DNA from: Dimorphilus gyrociliatus
Lineage: Eukaryota; Annelida; Polychaeta; Dinophilidae
DNA: 64,000 nucleotides
Assembly (NCBI GenBank): GCA_904063045.1
Contig: CAJFCJ010000003.1
Span: forward strand, 2,156,504 to 2,220,503
Direction of reading: 5' to 3'
Position numbers and translations under genes: made by a program. Shown one piece after another: positions 11,744 through 22,173 of the stretch. Below the pieces are notes generated by a model. The model was not told the origin of the DNA. It made no database searches and saw only the letters and a program-made list of their open reading frames with translations. Within the stretch, counting starts at the first letter, position 1; every line of letters starts with the position of its first letter.

Positions 11744-12907
11744 ATGGCTAATTGCGTAGATTCTACTTCGACGCCATCTGAGGAAGAGTTAGGTCTTTTT
11801 TCGCAATCTGAGGCTGTAGAAGGTGATGATGAAAGAGAAGAGGATAGTTCAGATTCCAACGTATCTACTCCTAAATTTTTAAGGAAAAGAGTTGGATTTT
11901 CTGATGGAACTTCATCAATATTGGATCCTCCACCCTTCGATGTTTCGGATGATGAAGATGAAAACGGTCTAGATTTATTAGCTAATACCAAAAAAGCTGT
12001 TAATCAGGCAGAAGAACTTGTTAGAAGAGTTTGGCAAAGAGGATGGCAAGTTGTTCATCACTCACATTTACCGAAATGGCTACAGGATAATAATTTTTTA
12101 GTGGGTGGACATCGTCCTCCATTAAGGTCTTTTTTGGCTTGTTTCAAGTCGATTTTTCGTATTCATACTGAAACAGGAAATATTTGGACTCATCTCTTGG
12201 GATGCGTTGCCTTCATTGGAGTAACAGTTTCCTTTCTGAGTAGGCCAAGTTTGGAAATACAATGGCAAGAAAAAGCGGTCTTCTCAACTTTCTTCATAGG
12301 CGCTATACTGTGTATGCTTTTCTCATTCCTTTTTCACACAGTTTACTGTCATTCGGAGGCTGTTGGAAAATTCTTTAATAAGTTGGACTATTGTGGTATA
12401 GCACTCTTAACAATGGGATCTTTCGTTCCTTGGCTATATTACAGCTTCTACTGCACAACAGCACCAAAAATTTCATATATGGCTCTGATTTTTATTCTAG
12501 GGACAGCTTGTATTGTTGTGTCAATGTGGGATAAATTTGCAGAACCACAGTTTCGTCCAATACGAGCCGGAACATTCATCGCTTTGGGTTTGAGTGGTGT
12601 CATACCTGCTATGCATTATGTAATCACCGAGGGTATTGATCGAGCTATAAATGTAGCTGCAATGGGTTGGCTTGTCCTTATGGCTCTTCTATATATTGGT
12701 GGAGCCTTAATTTATGCTTTCCGCATACCAGAAAGACTGTGGCCCGGAAAGTTTGATATCTGGTTTCAGAGTCATCAAATATTTCACGTTTTTGTTGTGG
12801 CCGCTGCATTTGTTCACTATCACGGAATTTCACAAATTGCCAATCATCGATTAACGTTTGGTAATTGTCTTGAGGCAGATCAAAATGGCAACCTGATAGT
12901 CAAGTGA
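11744..12907 (+). CDS. ADIPOR: Adiponectin receptor (PAQR family)
   Basis: The coding sequence is a single exon of 387 residues, close to vertebrate ADIPOR1/2 (375-386). An acidic, disordered N-terminus of about 85 residues is followed by LPKWLQDNNFLVGGHRPP and IFRIHTETGNIWTHLLG, then seven membrane segments. The putative zinc ligands are present: His198 in FLFHTVYCHS, and His344 and His348 in SHQIFHVFVVAAAFVHYHG. The family has the N-terminus inside and a ceramidase-like zinc site, and signals through lipid metabolism and AMPK. The start codon follows the acceptor TTTTCTACAG|GAAGCT, so the 5' UTR is probably spliced. A poly(A) signal lies at 13015. It heads a run of four same-strand genes with PRCC, PPIL2 and a Rho-like gene. 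Confidence 0.95.
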   Translation: MANCVDSTSTPSEEELGLFSQSEAVEGDDEREEDSSDSNVSTPKFLRKRVGFSDGTSSILDPPPFDVSDDEDENGLDLLANTKKAVNQAEELVRRVWQRGWQVVHHSHLPKWLQDNNFLVGGHRPPLRSFLACFKSIFRIHTETGNIWTHLLGCVAFIGVTVSFLSRPSLEIQWQEKAVFSTFFIGAILCMLFSFLFHTVYCHSEAVGKFFNKLDYCGIALLTMGSFVPWLYYSFYCTTAPKISYMALIFILGTACIVVSMWDKFAEPQFRPIRAGTFIALGLSGVIPAMHYVITEGIDRAINVAAMGWLVLMALLYIGGALIYAFRIPERLWPGKFDIWFQSHQIFHVFVVAAAFVHYHGISQIANHRLTFGNCLEADQNGNLIVK

Positions 12908-13430
12908 GATTAAGGAATTTTTTAAACCATCGAAATTTTCATATTTTGTAAACTAAATTTGAGTGTATGTTTTGTCTAAATATCTGAAAGTACCCGATAA
13001 ACAAGTATTAAACGAATAAAATCGATTTTTTAAGTGAATCAACCAAATTGTCAAAGGATGATCTTCAAAAGAAAACTTCACTTTTTCATTCAAAAATAGG
13101 AATTGCTATCTCAACCTGCCAATGGACTTAGAGACATCCCCGTACTGACTGATCAGAATCAAAGTGTTAATATCAAGGGCTTTTTTTAAATTTATAAGTG
13201 GTTTTTCAAATCAAAGTAAGAAAAAATGTGTTTCTGTATTAGAAACAGTCACTCCGCAGTTAATATTAAGATTTGAGAGTTTTTCACCGGATCCGGAATT
13301 CCTCTATTATTTAATCGCGTACGTGAGTGATATTACAGTTAACAACAAATTTCGTAAATAAGACAGTGAGGATTAATTAAGTGAAGGAACTTCGAAGTAC
13401 ACTGCTCCTTAATTTTAAAAAGAAATCAGA
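12908..13430. other. AdipoR 3' UTR and PRCC upstream region
   Basis: This 523-bp same-strand gap contains the AATAAA at 13015-13020. Short open frames (for example 13164-13361) show no recognisable protein. I see no RNA gene. Confidence 0.5.
13015..13020 (+). terminator. Candidate poly(A) signal of AdipoR
   Basis: AATAAA lies 108 nt after the AdipoR stop codon. Matching signals follow PRCC (14887-14892) and PPIL2 (16887-16892), each 29 nt after the stop. Confidence 0.55.
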
Positions 13431-14858
13431 ATGTCACTGGTAGCTTATGATGGTAGCAGCGATAGCGATTTAAGTGATTCCGAACACACTACAACAGAAA
13501 AAGCTAATAAAACTTTAAGAACTCCTGCCAGTACATCCATCTTAGACGATGAGATCATTGATTCGGATGAAGAGGCTAATAGAGAGTCGACTATTGGCGT
13601 TAACAATGAAATTCAGAATAATATAATGAGCGTCCTCCCTAAACCATCATCTCAAAAGAACTATAATGAACAAGACGAACTTGAGGACATCGTAAAGCCA
13701 AAAACTGCACAAACATCTAATGCACCAAAACCGCCTTCTAAAAAAAGAAAAATAGTTGTAGACTTTTCCGCCCTCAATAAAGTTTGTGTATATTTTATTC
13801 GCAACTATTAAAACTTATATGTTGCTCGTTTTAGGACGATTCAGATGACGAAGATCAACCAAAAGGAAAGATTGAAGTAACGAAAAAAAGCACATTATTG
13901 TCAATGTTGCCATCAGCAAGAGGCTCTGGCTCAGGTCAACAAAAATTGATGGTTCCCCATAAAGTTTCTAATAAAAGTCAAAAACCTACTGCTAAAAATA
14001 TTTCAAAATTGTCAATGAAAAAGACAGCTGATAGTGACAATGAAGACGCAGACGATGGAGAAATTGGATCATCTTTCTTTTCATTTCATGATAAAACTAC
14101 AGAACTTCCCGCTACGACTAAGTTTGAATCGGCTTTTATGGGCCCCAGTTGGGCTCAAACAAAACTGGAGGAGCCTCCACTACGTGAGCCAACACCTGAA
14201 CTTGAAATAGGACCCTCAAAGCCGACACAGAACGAAACTGTAAACTTTGTAAGTTTAAACGAATAACTAGTTTACACAGATTGATAATTACTCGTAAATT
14301 TTCCAGGCTTACCCTGAGGTGGACGATCTAATACACACTGAGGAAGTAAGTTCTATTTTAATAAAGTAGAACAATTAAGATTAATACATCTATATTTTCT
14401 TAACAGATGAAAAAAATACAAGGGAAAAAATCTAGCATAAAGGACGAAATCAATTTCATAAAAGTTGATACTGATGCATTCATTGGAGATGCTAGAGCAA
14501 AGTAAACTATTTATATTTATATATATCATATTTATTTCCAAAACTAACACTGATAAAATCTTCCCTAGTGTCATGAAAAATTTGACGAGTGATGAAGATT
14601 TAGCGTTAATGGACGAAGTTTCAAAGATGAAAGCACCTTCCGGAAATGCAAAAAGAAAGCATCAAATAACATATTTAGCTCATCAGGTAAAATTTTTAGT
14701 ACCCTTTAGTTTTTCACTTGAAATTTAAAAAGATTTTCGTATAACTAAATATATATTTAACATTTTTTTAGGCTAAAGTTCGAGAATTAGAACTTAAAAA
14801 TCAATGGGCAGCAAGCAAGATGAACCGTCAGGCAAGCCGCAATAAATATGGATTTTAA
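13431..14858 (+). CDS. PRCC: PRCC-family nuclear protein (mitotic checkpoint / splicing factor)
   Basis: Six exons (13431-13781, 13835-14248, 14307-14345, 14407-14501, 14569-14686, 14772-14858) give 367 residues, against about 490 in mammals. The ends identify it: MSLVAYDGSSDSD at the N-terminus and KRKHQITYLAHQAKVREL ... NKYGF at the C-terminus, with EINFIKVD..AFIGDAR before them. The middle is a low-complexity acidic/Ser/Lys region and lacks the long proline tracts of vertebrate PRCC. PRCC is a nuclear protein that interacts with MAD2B and with pre-mRNA splicing factors; in humans it is fused to TFE3 in renal carcinoma. All introns are 53-85 nt. The stop codon at 14856-14858 is followed by AATAAA at 14887. 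Confidence 0.93.
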
Positions 14859-15051
14859 ATTTACTATTTTCGGGCAATTTGTAAATAATAAACTGGAAAC
14901 ATAGTTACTTACTGATATGATGAACTTTTTTTAATACTTTATAAAAGTATAGAAATAAAAAAAGAGATATTTATTAATAATATTAAATGTTGTTGTATAC
15001 TTGACAGAAAATAAGATATTTTCTTTGATCATCGTATTTCATAACATGCTG

Positions 15052-15064
15052 CCACCAGATGGCG
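15052..15064 (+). promoter_or_regulatory. CCACCAGATGGCG motif upstream of PPIL2
   Basis: The 13-mer sits 71 bp before the PPIL2 start codon and matches the core of the CTCF consensus (CCASYAGRKGGC). Related sites occur upstream of several other genes here. Function is inferred only. Confidence 0.4.
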
Positions 15065-15134
15065 TTTTTCGTCTAAATAACGATCTCTGCGTACCTTGAA
15101 GTTTTAGCAAATTTTATATTTTTCTCTTTTCAAG

Positions 15135-16858
15135 ATGGGCAAAAAGCAGCATCAAAAGGATAAGCTGTACGTATACTATTAACTTATATTTTAGAGATTT
15201 AACTTATGAAAGCTGTTTTTAAGATATGCCTTCCTTTACCCTATTTTCATACGGTTCATATTTTCGTTTCCTTAGTTATTTGACGGCTACTGAATGGGCA
15301 AATGAGTGGGGAGGAAAGAAAAAGCAGGCCATTTCTACCGAATTTAAAAGACTCCCATACTACTGCTGCAGTTTATCTATGCAACCATTTGAGAACCCAT
15401 ATTGTACAACTGATGGGGTAGTTTATGACCTGCTCAATATCATGCCGTTCCTAAAACAATATGGGATGAATCCTGTTTCTGGAGTTAAAATGACTGCGAA
15501 AGACCTTGTTAAATTAAATTTTCATAAGAATAAAGATGATAAATTTCACTGTCCCGTGACATTCAAAATTTTTAATGAAAACTCCCATATTGTTGCCGTA
15601 AAACCCACCGGAAATGTTTATCTAATGGAAGCTATTGATAAACTCAATATAAAGCCTTCAAATTGGAGGGATTTGCTTTCAGACGAACCTTTCACAAGAA
15701 AAGACGTTATTACCATACAAGATCCCTCTGATCTAACAAAATTTAACTATTCTATGTATTTTCATGTGAAAAAAGGTGAGTTTTTATACTTATTTTATTG
15801 CCTTTTCTTATTATTGAAGTCATTAATCAAATTCAGGAATAAAAGCAGAGGAAAAGAACGATTATAAGTCTAATCCTTTATACAATCTTAAGTCAATCAA
15901 TCCGGAAACAAGGGACTCCCTTAAAGAGCTGGGAGACGCTTATCAAGCTCCCGACTCTACAAAAATGTCAGAAGGAGATAAATTTGGTGATAGAAGTAAA
16001 AAGGCAGATAAAGTTAATGCTGCTTTATACTCAACCGGAAGAGTCGCGGCTTCTCTAACTTCCACCGTAATGGGAGTAGAAACGCAACAAGAGTTTGCAG
16101 TAGTCGATGAAGATATAATTCGGTATCAGAGAATTAAGAAGAAAGCTTACCTACGAATAACTACAAATTTAGGAAACTTAAATATAGAACTTCATTCAGA
16201 TCTTGTTCCTAAAACCTGTGAAAATTTTTTAAAGCATTGTAAATCAGGCTATTATGACAACACTATTTTTCACCGATCAATTAGAAACTTTATGATTCAA
16301 GGCGGTGATCCAACTGGAAAAGGAACTGGTGGTGATTCGATATGGAACAAGCCGTTTCCCGATGAGTTTCATCCCAAACTAAAACATTCTGGCAGAGGAA
16401 TTCTTAGCATGGCCAACTCAGGAGAAAATTCAAACAAATCTCAATTCTTTATAACGTTCAGGTCAGCCACTGGCTTAAACGGGAAACATACTGTTTTTGG
16501 AAGGGTTGTTGGAGGGCTTGATGTTATTGATAAGATGGAAAAGATTGAAACTGATAAAAGAGACAAACCAAAAGAAGAGATAAAATTTTTGAAAGCGGAA
16601 ATATTTGTTGATCCTTACGAAGATGCTGACGATGAAATAAGAAATGAACGAGAAAGTCTAAAGCCTAAGGAAGAAGAAAAGAAAACTGAAAAAAAATCAG
16701 AACCTAAAAGGAAAGTTTACAAATCTGGCGTTGGAAAATACATAAACCCAGCAGTTTTGAAACATAAAGTGGTAGGAGAAGAAGCAGAATCAAGTTCTGC
16801 AGCAAAAAAATCCAAAGTTGTTGGAAAATCTAGTTTTAATAATTTTAATAGTTGGTAA
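15135..16858 (+). CDS. PPIL2: PPIL2, U-box E3 ligase / cyclophilin-like protein
   Basis: Three exons (15135-15166, 15276-15775, 15837-16858) give 517 residues; human PPIL2 is 520. The protein starts MGKKQHQKDKLYLTATEW and carries the U-box near residues 35-110 (LPYYCCSLSMQPFENPYC). The cyclophilin domain spans about residues 275-435 (FHRSIRNFMIQGGDPTGKG, SQFFITF, HTVFGRVVGG), and the tail holds GVGKYINPA. PPIL2 is a nuclear spliceosome-associated cyclophilin with ubiquitin-ligase activity. In the cyclophilin pocket the usual catalytic Arg and the FFI block are present. The first 32-nt exon joins through a GTACGT donor. The start codon directly follows the pyrimidine-rich TTTTTCTCTTTTCAAG, an acceptor-like context that could mark 5' UTR splicing. 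Poly(A) signal at 16887. Confidence 0.96.
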
Positions 16859-17022
16859 TTTAATCGTTTCTATGTCAACTTTTGTTAATAAATAATGTTT
16901 TTTTTTTTCAAAAAAAAAAGGATGGATAAAATTATTCCGAGTTTTTAGTGATATAAATTAGTTTTCAAAATTCAAATACATATATATATATTAAATATAT
17001 ATGAAAAATCCCAATTGTTAGT

Positions 17023-17739
17023 ATGATATGGAGTGATATGACAAGTTCATCACCCGCCTTACTTAAAGCAAACGCCGTTGATCAGGGAGAAGCTAAATGG
17101 CCAACGAAAAAAATAGTTGTTGTTGGAGATAAAGGATCGGGCAAAACATCTTTAATCACTCAATTCTCAATGGGGCTATTCTGTCAGAACATAGAATGCG
17201 TCAATTCTTCTGAAAGTGAAACCTCATCCTACGGTATAATTGCCAGAGTTGGAGGTCATTTAGTGAGTGCAACTTTATGGGATACTGATAGTGGAGATCA
17301 AGCTGAATTTTTGAGGGCACAGTGTTATAAAGATGCCGATTGCGTCATACTTGTTTTTAGCGTTGTTTGTCTAAAGGTAACGGCTTGTGATCACAGATTT
17401 ATTGTAAAATAGTTTTCAACTTTTCTAAAGGCTTTGAAAAGAATAGAAGAAGAATGGATGAAAGAGATCCAAGAGTACTGTAAAAGAGATATACCTATAA
17501 TACTTGTTGGAAATAAAATAGATTTAAGAGACTTAGCAATATCAATTAACAGAAAAGGAGTTAAAGGCCCCAGATCGATTTTCCCCAATGATATTCAACG
17601 TTTAAATAAAAGATTTAAACAGTTGACTTATTTGGAATGTTCTGCTCAATATTTTAATAGAGTGAATGAAATATTTGAAACTGCACTATATCATTCATTA
17701 TTTAAGCAGAAAACCACATTTGTTTGTAATTTATTATAA
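17023..17739 (+). CDS. Atypical Rho-like small GTPase with a degenerate switch II
   Basis: Two exons (17023-17376, 17431-17739) give about 220 residues; an in-frame ATG at 17038 is an alternative start. The G1 loop GDKGSGKTS, G4 NKID and G5 SA are intact. The G3 region reads WDTDSGDQAEFLR where Rho proteins have WDTAGQEDYDRLR, so the invariant Gly and the catalytic Gln (position 61 in Ras numbering) are both replaced. The C-terminus CNLL is a CaaX box predicted to be geranylgeranylated. RhoA-style spacing (VFSV, Y..AD) places it in the Rho branch, but no subfamily can be named. The lost Gln suggests GTPase deficiency, as in Rnd or RhoH proteins. The gene starts 164 bp after PPIL2 on the same strand and converges on PACRG. 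Confidence 0.82.
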
Positions 17740-18072
17740 GAAAAAAACAATCAAACTTTCTCATTTCATTTGTATGTTTAAATTATTTACAAATATAGTT
17801 AAAATTTTATTCATCAATAAAAGAAATCAAATTTTTCCATTTTTGATTTCTTAGAATAGTTTTGTTAAGAAAATGATAAAAAAGAAGAAAAATGCACAAA
17901 AAAAAACAAAAATTAAAGATATATTCAGTAAAAAAAGTTGGATTTTGCAGTAATTTGGTGACATTTAGTAAAATAATTTCAACACTTCTTTTTTGTTTAT
18001 ATTAAATATAACTTTAGTTTTAGATTTAGTGAATAAAATTGCTATAATATATATAAATATTCCAAGCTGATT
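17740..18072. other. Convergent 3' intergenic region
   Basis: This 333-bp gap lies between the 3' ends of the Rho-like gene (+) and PACRG (-). It is A/T-rich with no reading frame or RNA I can recognise. Confidence 0.6.
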
Positions 18073-19153
18073 CTAATTGAGTACAGTTGATTCATATGTG
18101 GGAATCATGTACTTGATGTTTATGAAAGAATCCTCTCCGCCATGTTGTTCAAATGCTTCTAGTGTTTCTTGAATTAAATCGCCCAAATTTTCTCTCTTTT
18201 GCTGACTGTAGTCAATTTTATCTCCAACATTTACTATATAGAGAAGTGAATTAATTTTCGTACATTCATCAAAATTCGACTTCAAACAAACTTACTATTT
18301 TTACCCTTGAATAAATTAAGTATTGGCAAAAGTTGACGATAATAGGGTACAAGAGCTTCTCCAACCATATCTCCAGATACTATTAAATGTTGTAGGATTT
18401 TAAGAGTTGTACATATAACTTGATGATTTCTCGTATTTAAAGCATCTGCGAAAACGTAATATGTAATTTTAATTTCCAGCAACAATGGACTTAATTTTAA
18501 GGCTAACTTTTAATCGGGATAATTAATTGAGGAATAACAGGTAGAATTTTAGATCCCCCGTGCTCTAGCATATCATGTACTCCTTGTCTTGCAAAAAATT
18601 CATAAGGATGAGTTGTTTCACTCAATCCATCGTAGAAAAGTGGTAAATAGTGATGATAATCCAACTTTTCAATTTCCACTTTCCAAGCAATTTTGTTACC
18701 TTTTGTGTCATGTTCCAATGCTATTGGAAAATCTCCTCTTTCATAAAATTTACGAAAGTTTGTAGGATCAGCCGGTCGTACTTTGAAAGTTCCAGTAGGC
18801 GGCGGAGCTCCAGACTGTGGATATTATAGTTATATGTATAATATATTATCTTATTTACTAATATATTGTGTACTTTTTGAACTAAAAGATATTTACAAGT
18901 TTAACATACTGTGTTTTATCATAGAATTTACAGGCTAAATGGTTATTTTGTGTATTATTATCGCGATAATAATCGAACGTAGCTTTGAAAACAATATCAT
19001 ATAGATTTAAAGGATTTGATAAAACCCACAAATTTTAGGCTTGTGTTAAATTATATAATTATTAAAGAACAGAATACGTACACTGTTTTTTCCAGCCTTC
19101 ACAGTAAAAGCAGTTGTAGAAGAATTTTTGTTATTTTGCATTTTTGTTGTCAT
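18073..19153 (-). CDS. PACRG: Parkin co-regulated gene protein, ciliary doublet inner junction
   Basis: Four exons (19153-19082, 18814-18508, 18445-18296, 18233-18073) join in phase to 229 residues. Nearly the whole body matches [80 protein letters not shown] and the end [20 protein letters not shown] ... [14 protein letters not shown] is an alpha-helical repeat protein that binds tubulin with FAP20 at the inner junction of axonemal doublet microtubules. The first exon keeps the [10 protein letters not shown] stretch seen before the conserved domain in other animals. In vertebrates it shares a promoter with parkin; here the upstream neighbour is TMEM161, so that arrangement is absent. Confidence 0.96.
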
Positions 19154-19659
19154 TTTTATTCGAAGTTTCAATGTTTCACGGACTTCACTTTAAAGACCTG
19201 CTTTGTTTATGTTACTATGGCAAATCGAAACATTTTCGTAAAGCTTTTTATAAATGTAGAGATTAACGTTAAATATAATATATATTTTAAATAAATAAAT
19301 AAGTTAATTATTATATATAATCTTCGTAATACTAATTATATATTTAAATTATCGAGATAATGGGCGATAATTGATATTTAAAAATTAGCGCGCTACCTCA
19401 ATCAGTTTGAAAAATGTTCTAACTTTTTAAGTCGTTGGCTGTGCGGGTAAATATCATTTGGTTATCGGCTTCATATATAACTGGTTTATACAACTTTTTT
19501 CAAGTTATTTAATTATTCGTGTAAAATTTATTGAAAAATTATTAAAATTATTAACTGGTAAAAATTACATCATTGCCTAAGTTTTATAATTATACAAGGG
19601 GGAAACTTGAACACAAACCCAACAAGGAAAACCAAGGCAGCTAATTTATTCAACAACAA
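19154..19659. other. PACRG upstream / TMEM161 3' region
   Basis: A 506-bp AT-rich gap between two minus-strand genes. I see no supported coding or RNA feature. Confidence 0.5.
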
Positions 19660-20955
19660 CTAATAATCGGAGAAATAGGATAAATAAAGTGTTCCTATGG
19701 CAGACGTTAAAAACCAAGAACCCATAGTCCACCAGGTGAGATAAGAGAGAATTGCTTTTGATAATTCACCCATTAGCTGAGGTGAAGGAAGAGCAGTTAA
19801 TGATCGAAGACCGATTCCACTGTGCAACAATAACAAAAGGGGAGCAAAATACTGAAGTGCGACTATTGCAAAATATGAGAAAACCCTGGAAACAACTCCT
19901 CTATATTCTGTTGCTGATATCTTGCCACTTTGCTTCCTCAATGAATCAACATGTTCAACTGGTAAATTCAAGTATGCCTGAAACATTGGTAGAGCCAGTA
20001 GAAATCTAAAGACACACGAAGCAATAACCGTATAAGCTTTAATTAACTCTCTATGTTCTTCACATAAATTTAGTTGTCCAGAAGTTATAGGTCTGGCCCA
20101 GGCAAGTAAACCAATACCAGGAATGATCATGTTCAAGTGTAAACCCAACGAGATGATAACACTTGAAGAAGAATATTTTAAGGCTGATTTATACATTCTT
20201 GCCAACCTCAATCCTGGAAAAGTTAAAGCTCCACCAATTAAAGCGCTAAATATGGTCAAAAATATTTGCAAAGTAAGGTAACTTCTTGGGGGAGAAGAAT
20301 CTAGGCCCTTTGTTTTTAAGAATTCAGCAACTTCACCAGAAAAATTTGCATAAGCCTTCTGTAATCCAAACTCCAACACTTTTCCATCGCCTAATAGTAC
20401 GGCCATAGATATGACTAAAGAAAAGAATGCATTCATGACACATGTTATTCTCTCTCCTCCATCGTGAACCTTAAAGTAGATTGCAGTTAATGAAAATAGA
20501 ACTTTATATGAAAAAGCAACTCCTAAACCTATCCAAACAAGGCTTAAATTGAATTCCGAAGCTACTCTGTTACCGAGTAGTTTATAATAAACTTCAATTA
20601 GAAAATATATAACAATAGAGCAAACACAATAATCTAGAATCCATTGAAGATCAGAAGAAAATTTTAAAGACATAATCGATTCATTTCTAACAGGTGCTGA
20701 ATCTAGGCTTATATTGACGTTTCGTGGTATGTTAAAGTCTTCGTTTTCATCCTTCTGATGGTTTTTACGATGACCTTTCGGCTTTGGTTCTCTGCGGATG
20801 TTTGCAGCGCTTTTAAGTTCATCCATTGTTGGTGGAAGATAGGTTATTAGCCTATTTCCAAAAAGAAGGCGACAAAAAGAAAATCTAGTGCTTATCTTTG
20901 ACAGTATAGATGCCATAACTATACTGGCAATTAGTTGTACGCCCAGCAAAGCCAT
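19660..20955 (-). CDS. TMEM161: Transmembrane protein 161 family
   Basis: This is a single-exon gene of 431 residues; human TMEM161A/B are 479-487. The N-terminus MALLGVQLIASIVMASILSK matches the first membrane segment of TMEM161. Diagnostic stretches include ISLDSAPVRNES, SLVWIGLGVAFSYKVLFSLT, KVHDGGERITCV, LEFGLQKAYANFS, LTFPGLRLARM, AYLNLPVEHVDSLRKQSG and SYLTWWTMGSWFLTS. The family comprises multi-pass membrane proteins; TMEM161B affects cardiac rhythm and neuronal excitability in vertebrates, but its molecular activity is unknown. About eight to nine hydrophobic segments are visible. The loop before the C-terminal segments is shorter than in vertebrates, which explains most of the length difference. 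Absence of introns is unusual beside its heavily split neighbours and may reflect intron loss. Confidence 0.93.
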   Translation of the reverse strand: MALLGVQLIASIVMASILSKISTRFSFCRLLFGNRLITYLPPTMDELKSAANIRREPKPKGHRKNHQKDENEDFNIPRNVNISLDSAPVRNESIMSLKFSSDLQWILDYCVCSIVIYFLIEVYYKLLGNRVASEFNLSLVWIGLGVAFSYKVLFSLTAIYFKVHDGGERITCVMNAFFSLVISMAVLLGDGKVLEFGLQKAYANFSGEVAEFLKTKGLDSSPPRSYLTLQIFLTIFSALIGGALTFPGLRLARMYKSALKYSSSSVIISLGLHLNMIIPGIGLLAWARPITSGQLNLCEEHRELIKAYTVIASCVFRFLLALPMFQAYLNLPVEHVDSLRKQSGKISATEYRGVVSRVFSYFAIVALQYFAPLLLLLHSGIGLRSLTALPSPQLMGELSKAILSYLTWWTMGSWFLTSAIGTLYLSYFSDY

Positions 20956-22173
20956 TGAGCGATATTATAAAATGTAACCTTTTTACTATTTTCCGAACGT
21001 AACCAACTGACTTAGATGGATGATCAGTGGAAAAATGTTTCTTGATGTCTGTAATAGATATTCGAGTGATAATCTTGAGTGAAATACAGATTAGTTGAGA
21101 AAGTTTCTTTATGGTTAAAAATAGATTTGCCGGCAACAAACACTGTATCACGTTTTTATTATAGCTTTTAGCTTCTGATAGACTGGTATCGAGGTATCCT
21201 GTAACTAAACGCAAGAAAATAGAAAGAGGAACCAAAACCAACAAGTATTCTCTAATGAGTGAATATCAGTTCTAAAATATCAATTTGTCTAATATAGAAA
21301 GTATTAATAAAATAAATTATATTCAATATGTATTTGAGCATTATAAGGGATTAATATTTATGATGAAAAAGTTTGCATCACTTTTTGGTAAAGATAAAAA
21401 TATGGGAAAGAGGGGGCGGCTTTTTTTTTAATATTAAATATTTCTCTATATATCTCGATATTTACATGACTTAAACTAGTAATATAAGTTTTAAAAACGA
21501 AATATATTCTAAAAACTCGTTTTTAAGGTCATGTTTAAGTAAATAAAAGAAAAGAAAAATTGACATTAGTCGTCGCTGGAAAAGTAGCTTCTTTTTATTC
21601 TTCTACTTCTCGCGGAAGAACGTTTAAAGAAAATAAACAGTAGTCTATATATAGATACGGATATATTTAAATAATATTGAAACATCTATATAAGAACTAC
21701 TGTTCTACCAAAATTCCATTACAATCATTTGAAACAATTTATTTTGTGTCAAAAGTAATAATAGTGATAAAACTGCTACAGGTAAAAGTTGATTTAATTT
21801 CTATATATTAAAAAAGGAAATCATTTAAATGATAGAATTAGCTAACTAGAAATAAAATGAAAATGAACAGGAAATCGGAACTTTTAAATAGTACTAAGCT
21901 AATAATGTAAAAAAAGGATTTTTGTATTCAGATCAGTTTTTATGGGTAGGTACGATCCCATTGTAAATATTTAAAAATTTACTTAAAAACTTGGGAGATC
22001 TTTTCACTTTAATTGAGTATTTTTAGAAGTAGTGAACAAAGAGCTTTTATTTTCGTAGTACTAAAAAATAAATTTATCTTAAGAGAAGTTAATAAGAAAA
22101 AAACACTGTCCAGATTAATATTATCTATATCTTTTTCTTGGCAACCTTCATTTTTAAAGAACATTTTTAAAGA
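20956..22173. other. Divergent intergenic region, TMEM161 / unknown gene
   Basis: This 1.2-kb stretch separates two divergently transcribed genes. An inverted repeat TTAAAAACGA ... TCGTTTTTAA near 21491-21528 could form a hairpin. Open frames here (for example 20885-21244 minus) resemble no known protein and overlap the TMEM161 start region. Confidence 0.45.

Noticed and set aside
15120-15137. Acceptor-like tracts directly before several ATGs (PPIL2, ENPP, SPAG6, metallothionein-like) as evidence of spliced-leader operons
   Set aside because: Pyrimidine tracts are common in this T-rich DNA, no leader gene is visible, and ordinary 5' UTR splicing explains them equally well.
20885-21244. 119-codon minus-strand frame overlapping the TMEM161 start
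   Set aside because: Its composition is random-like and it overlaps the well-supported TMEM161 N-terminus in another frame.
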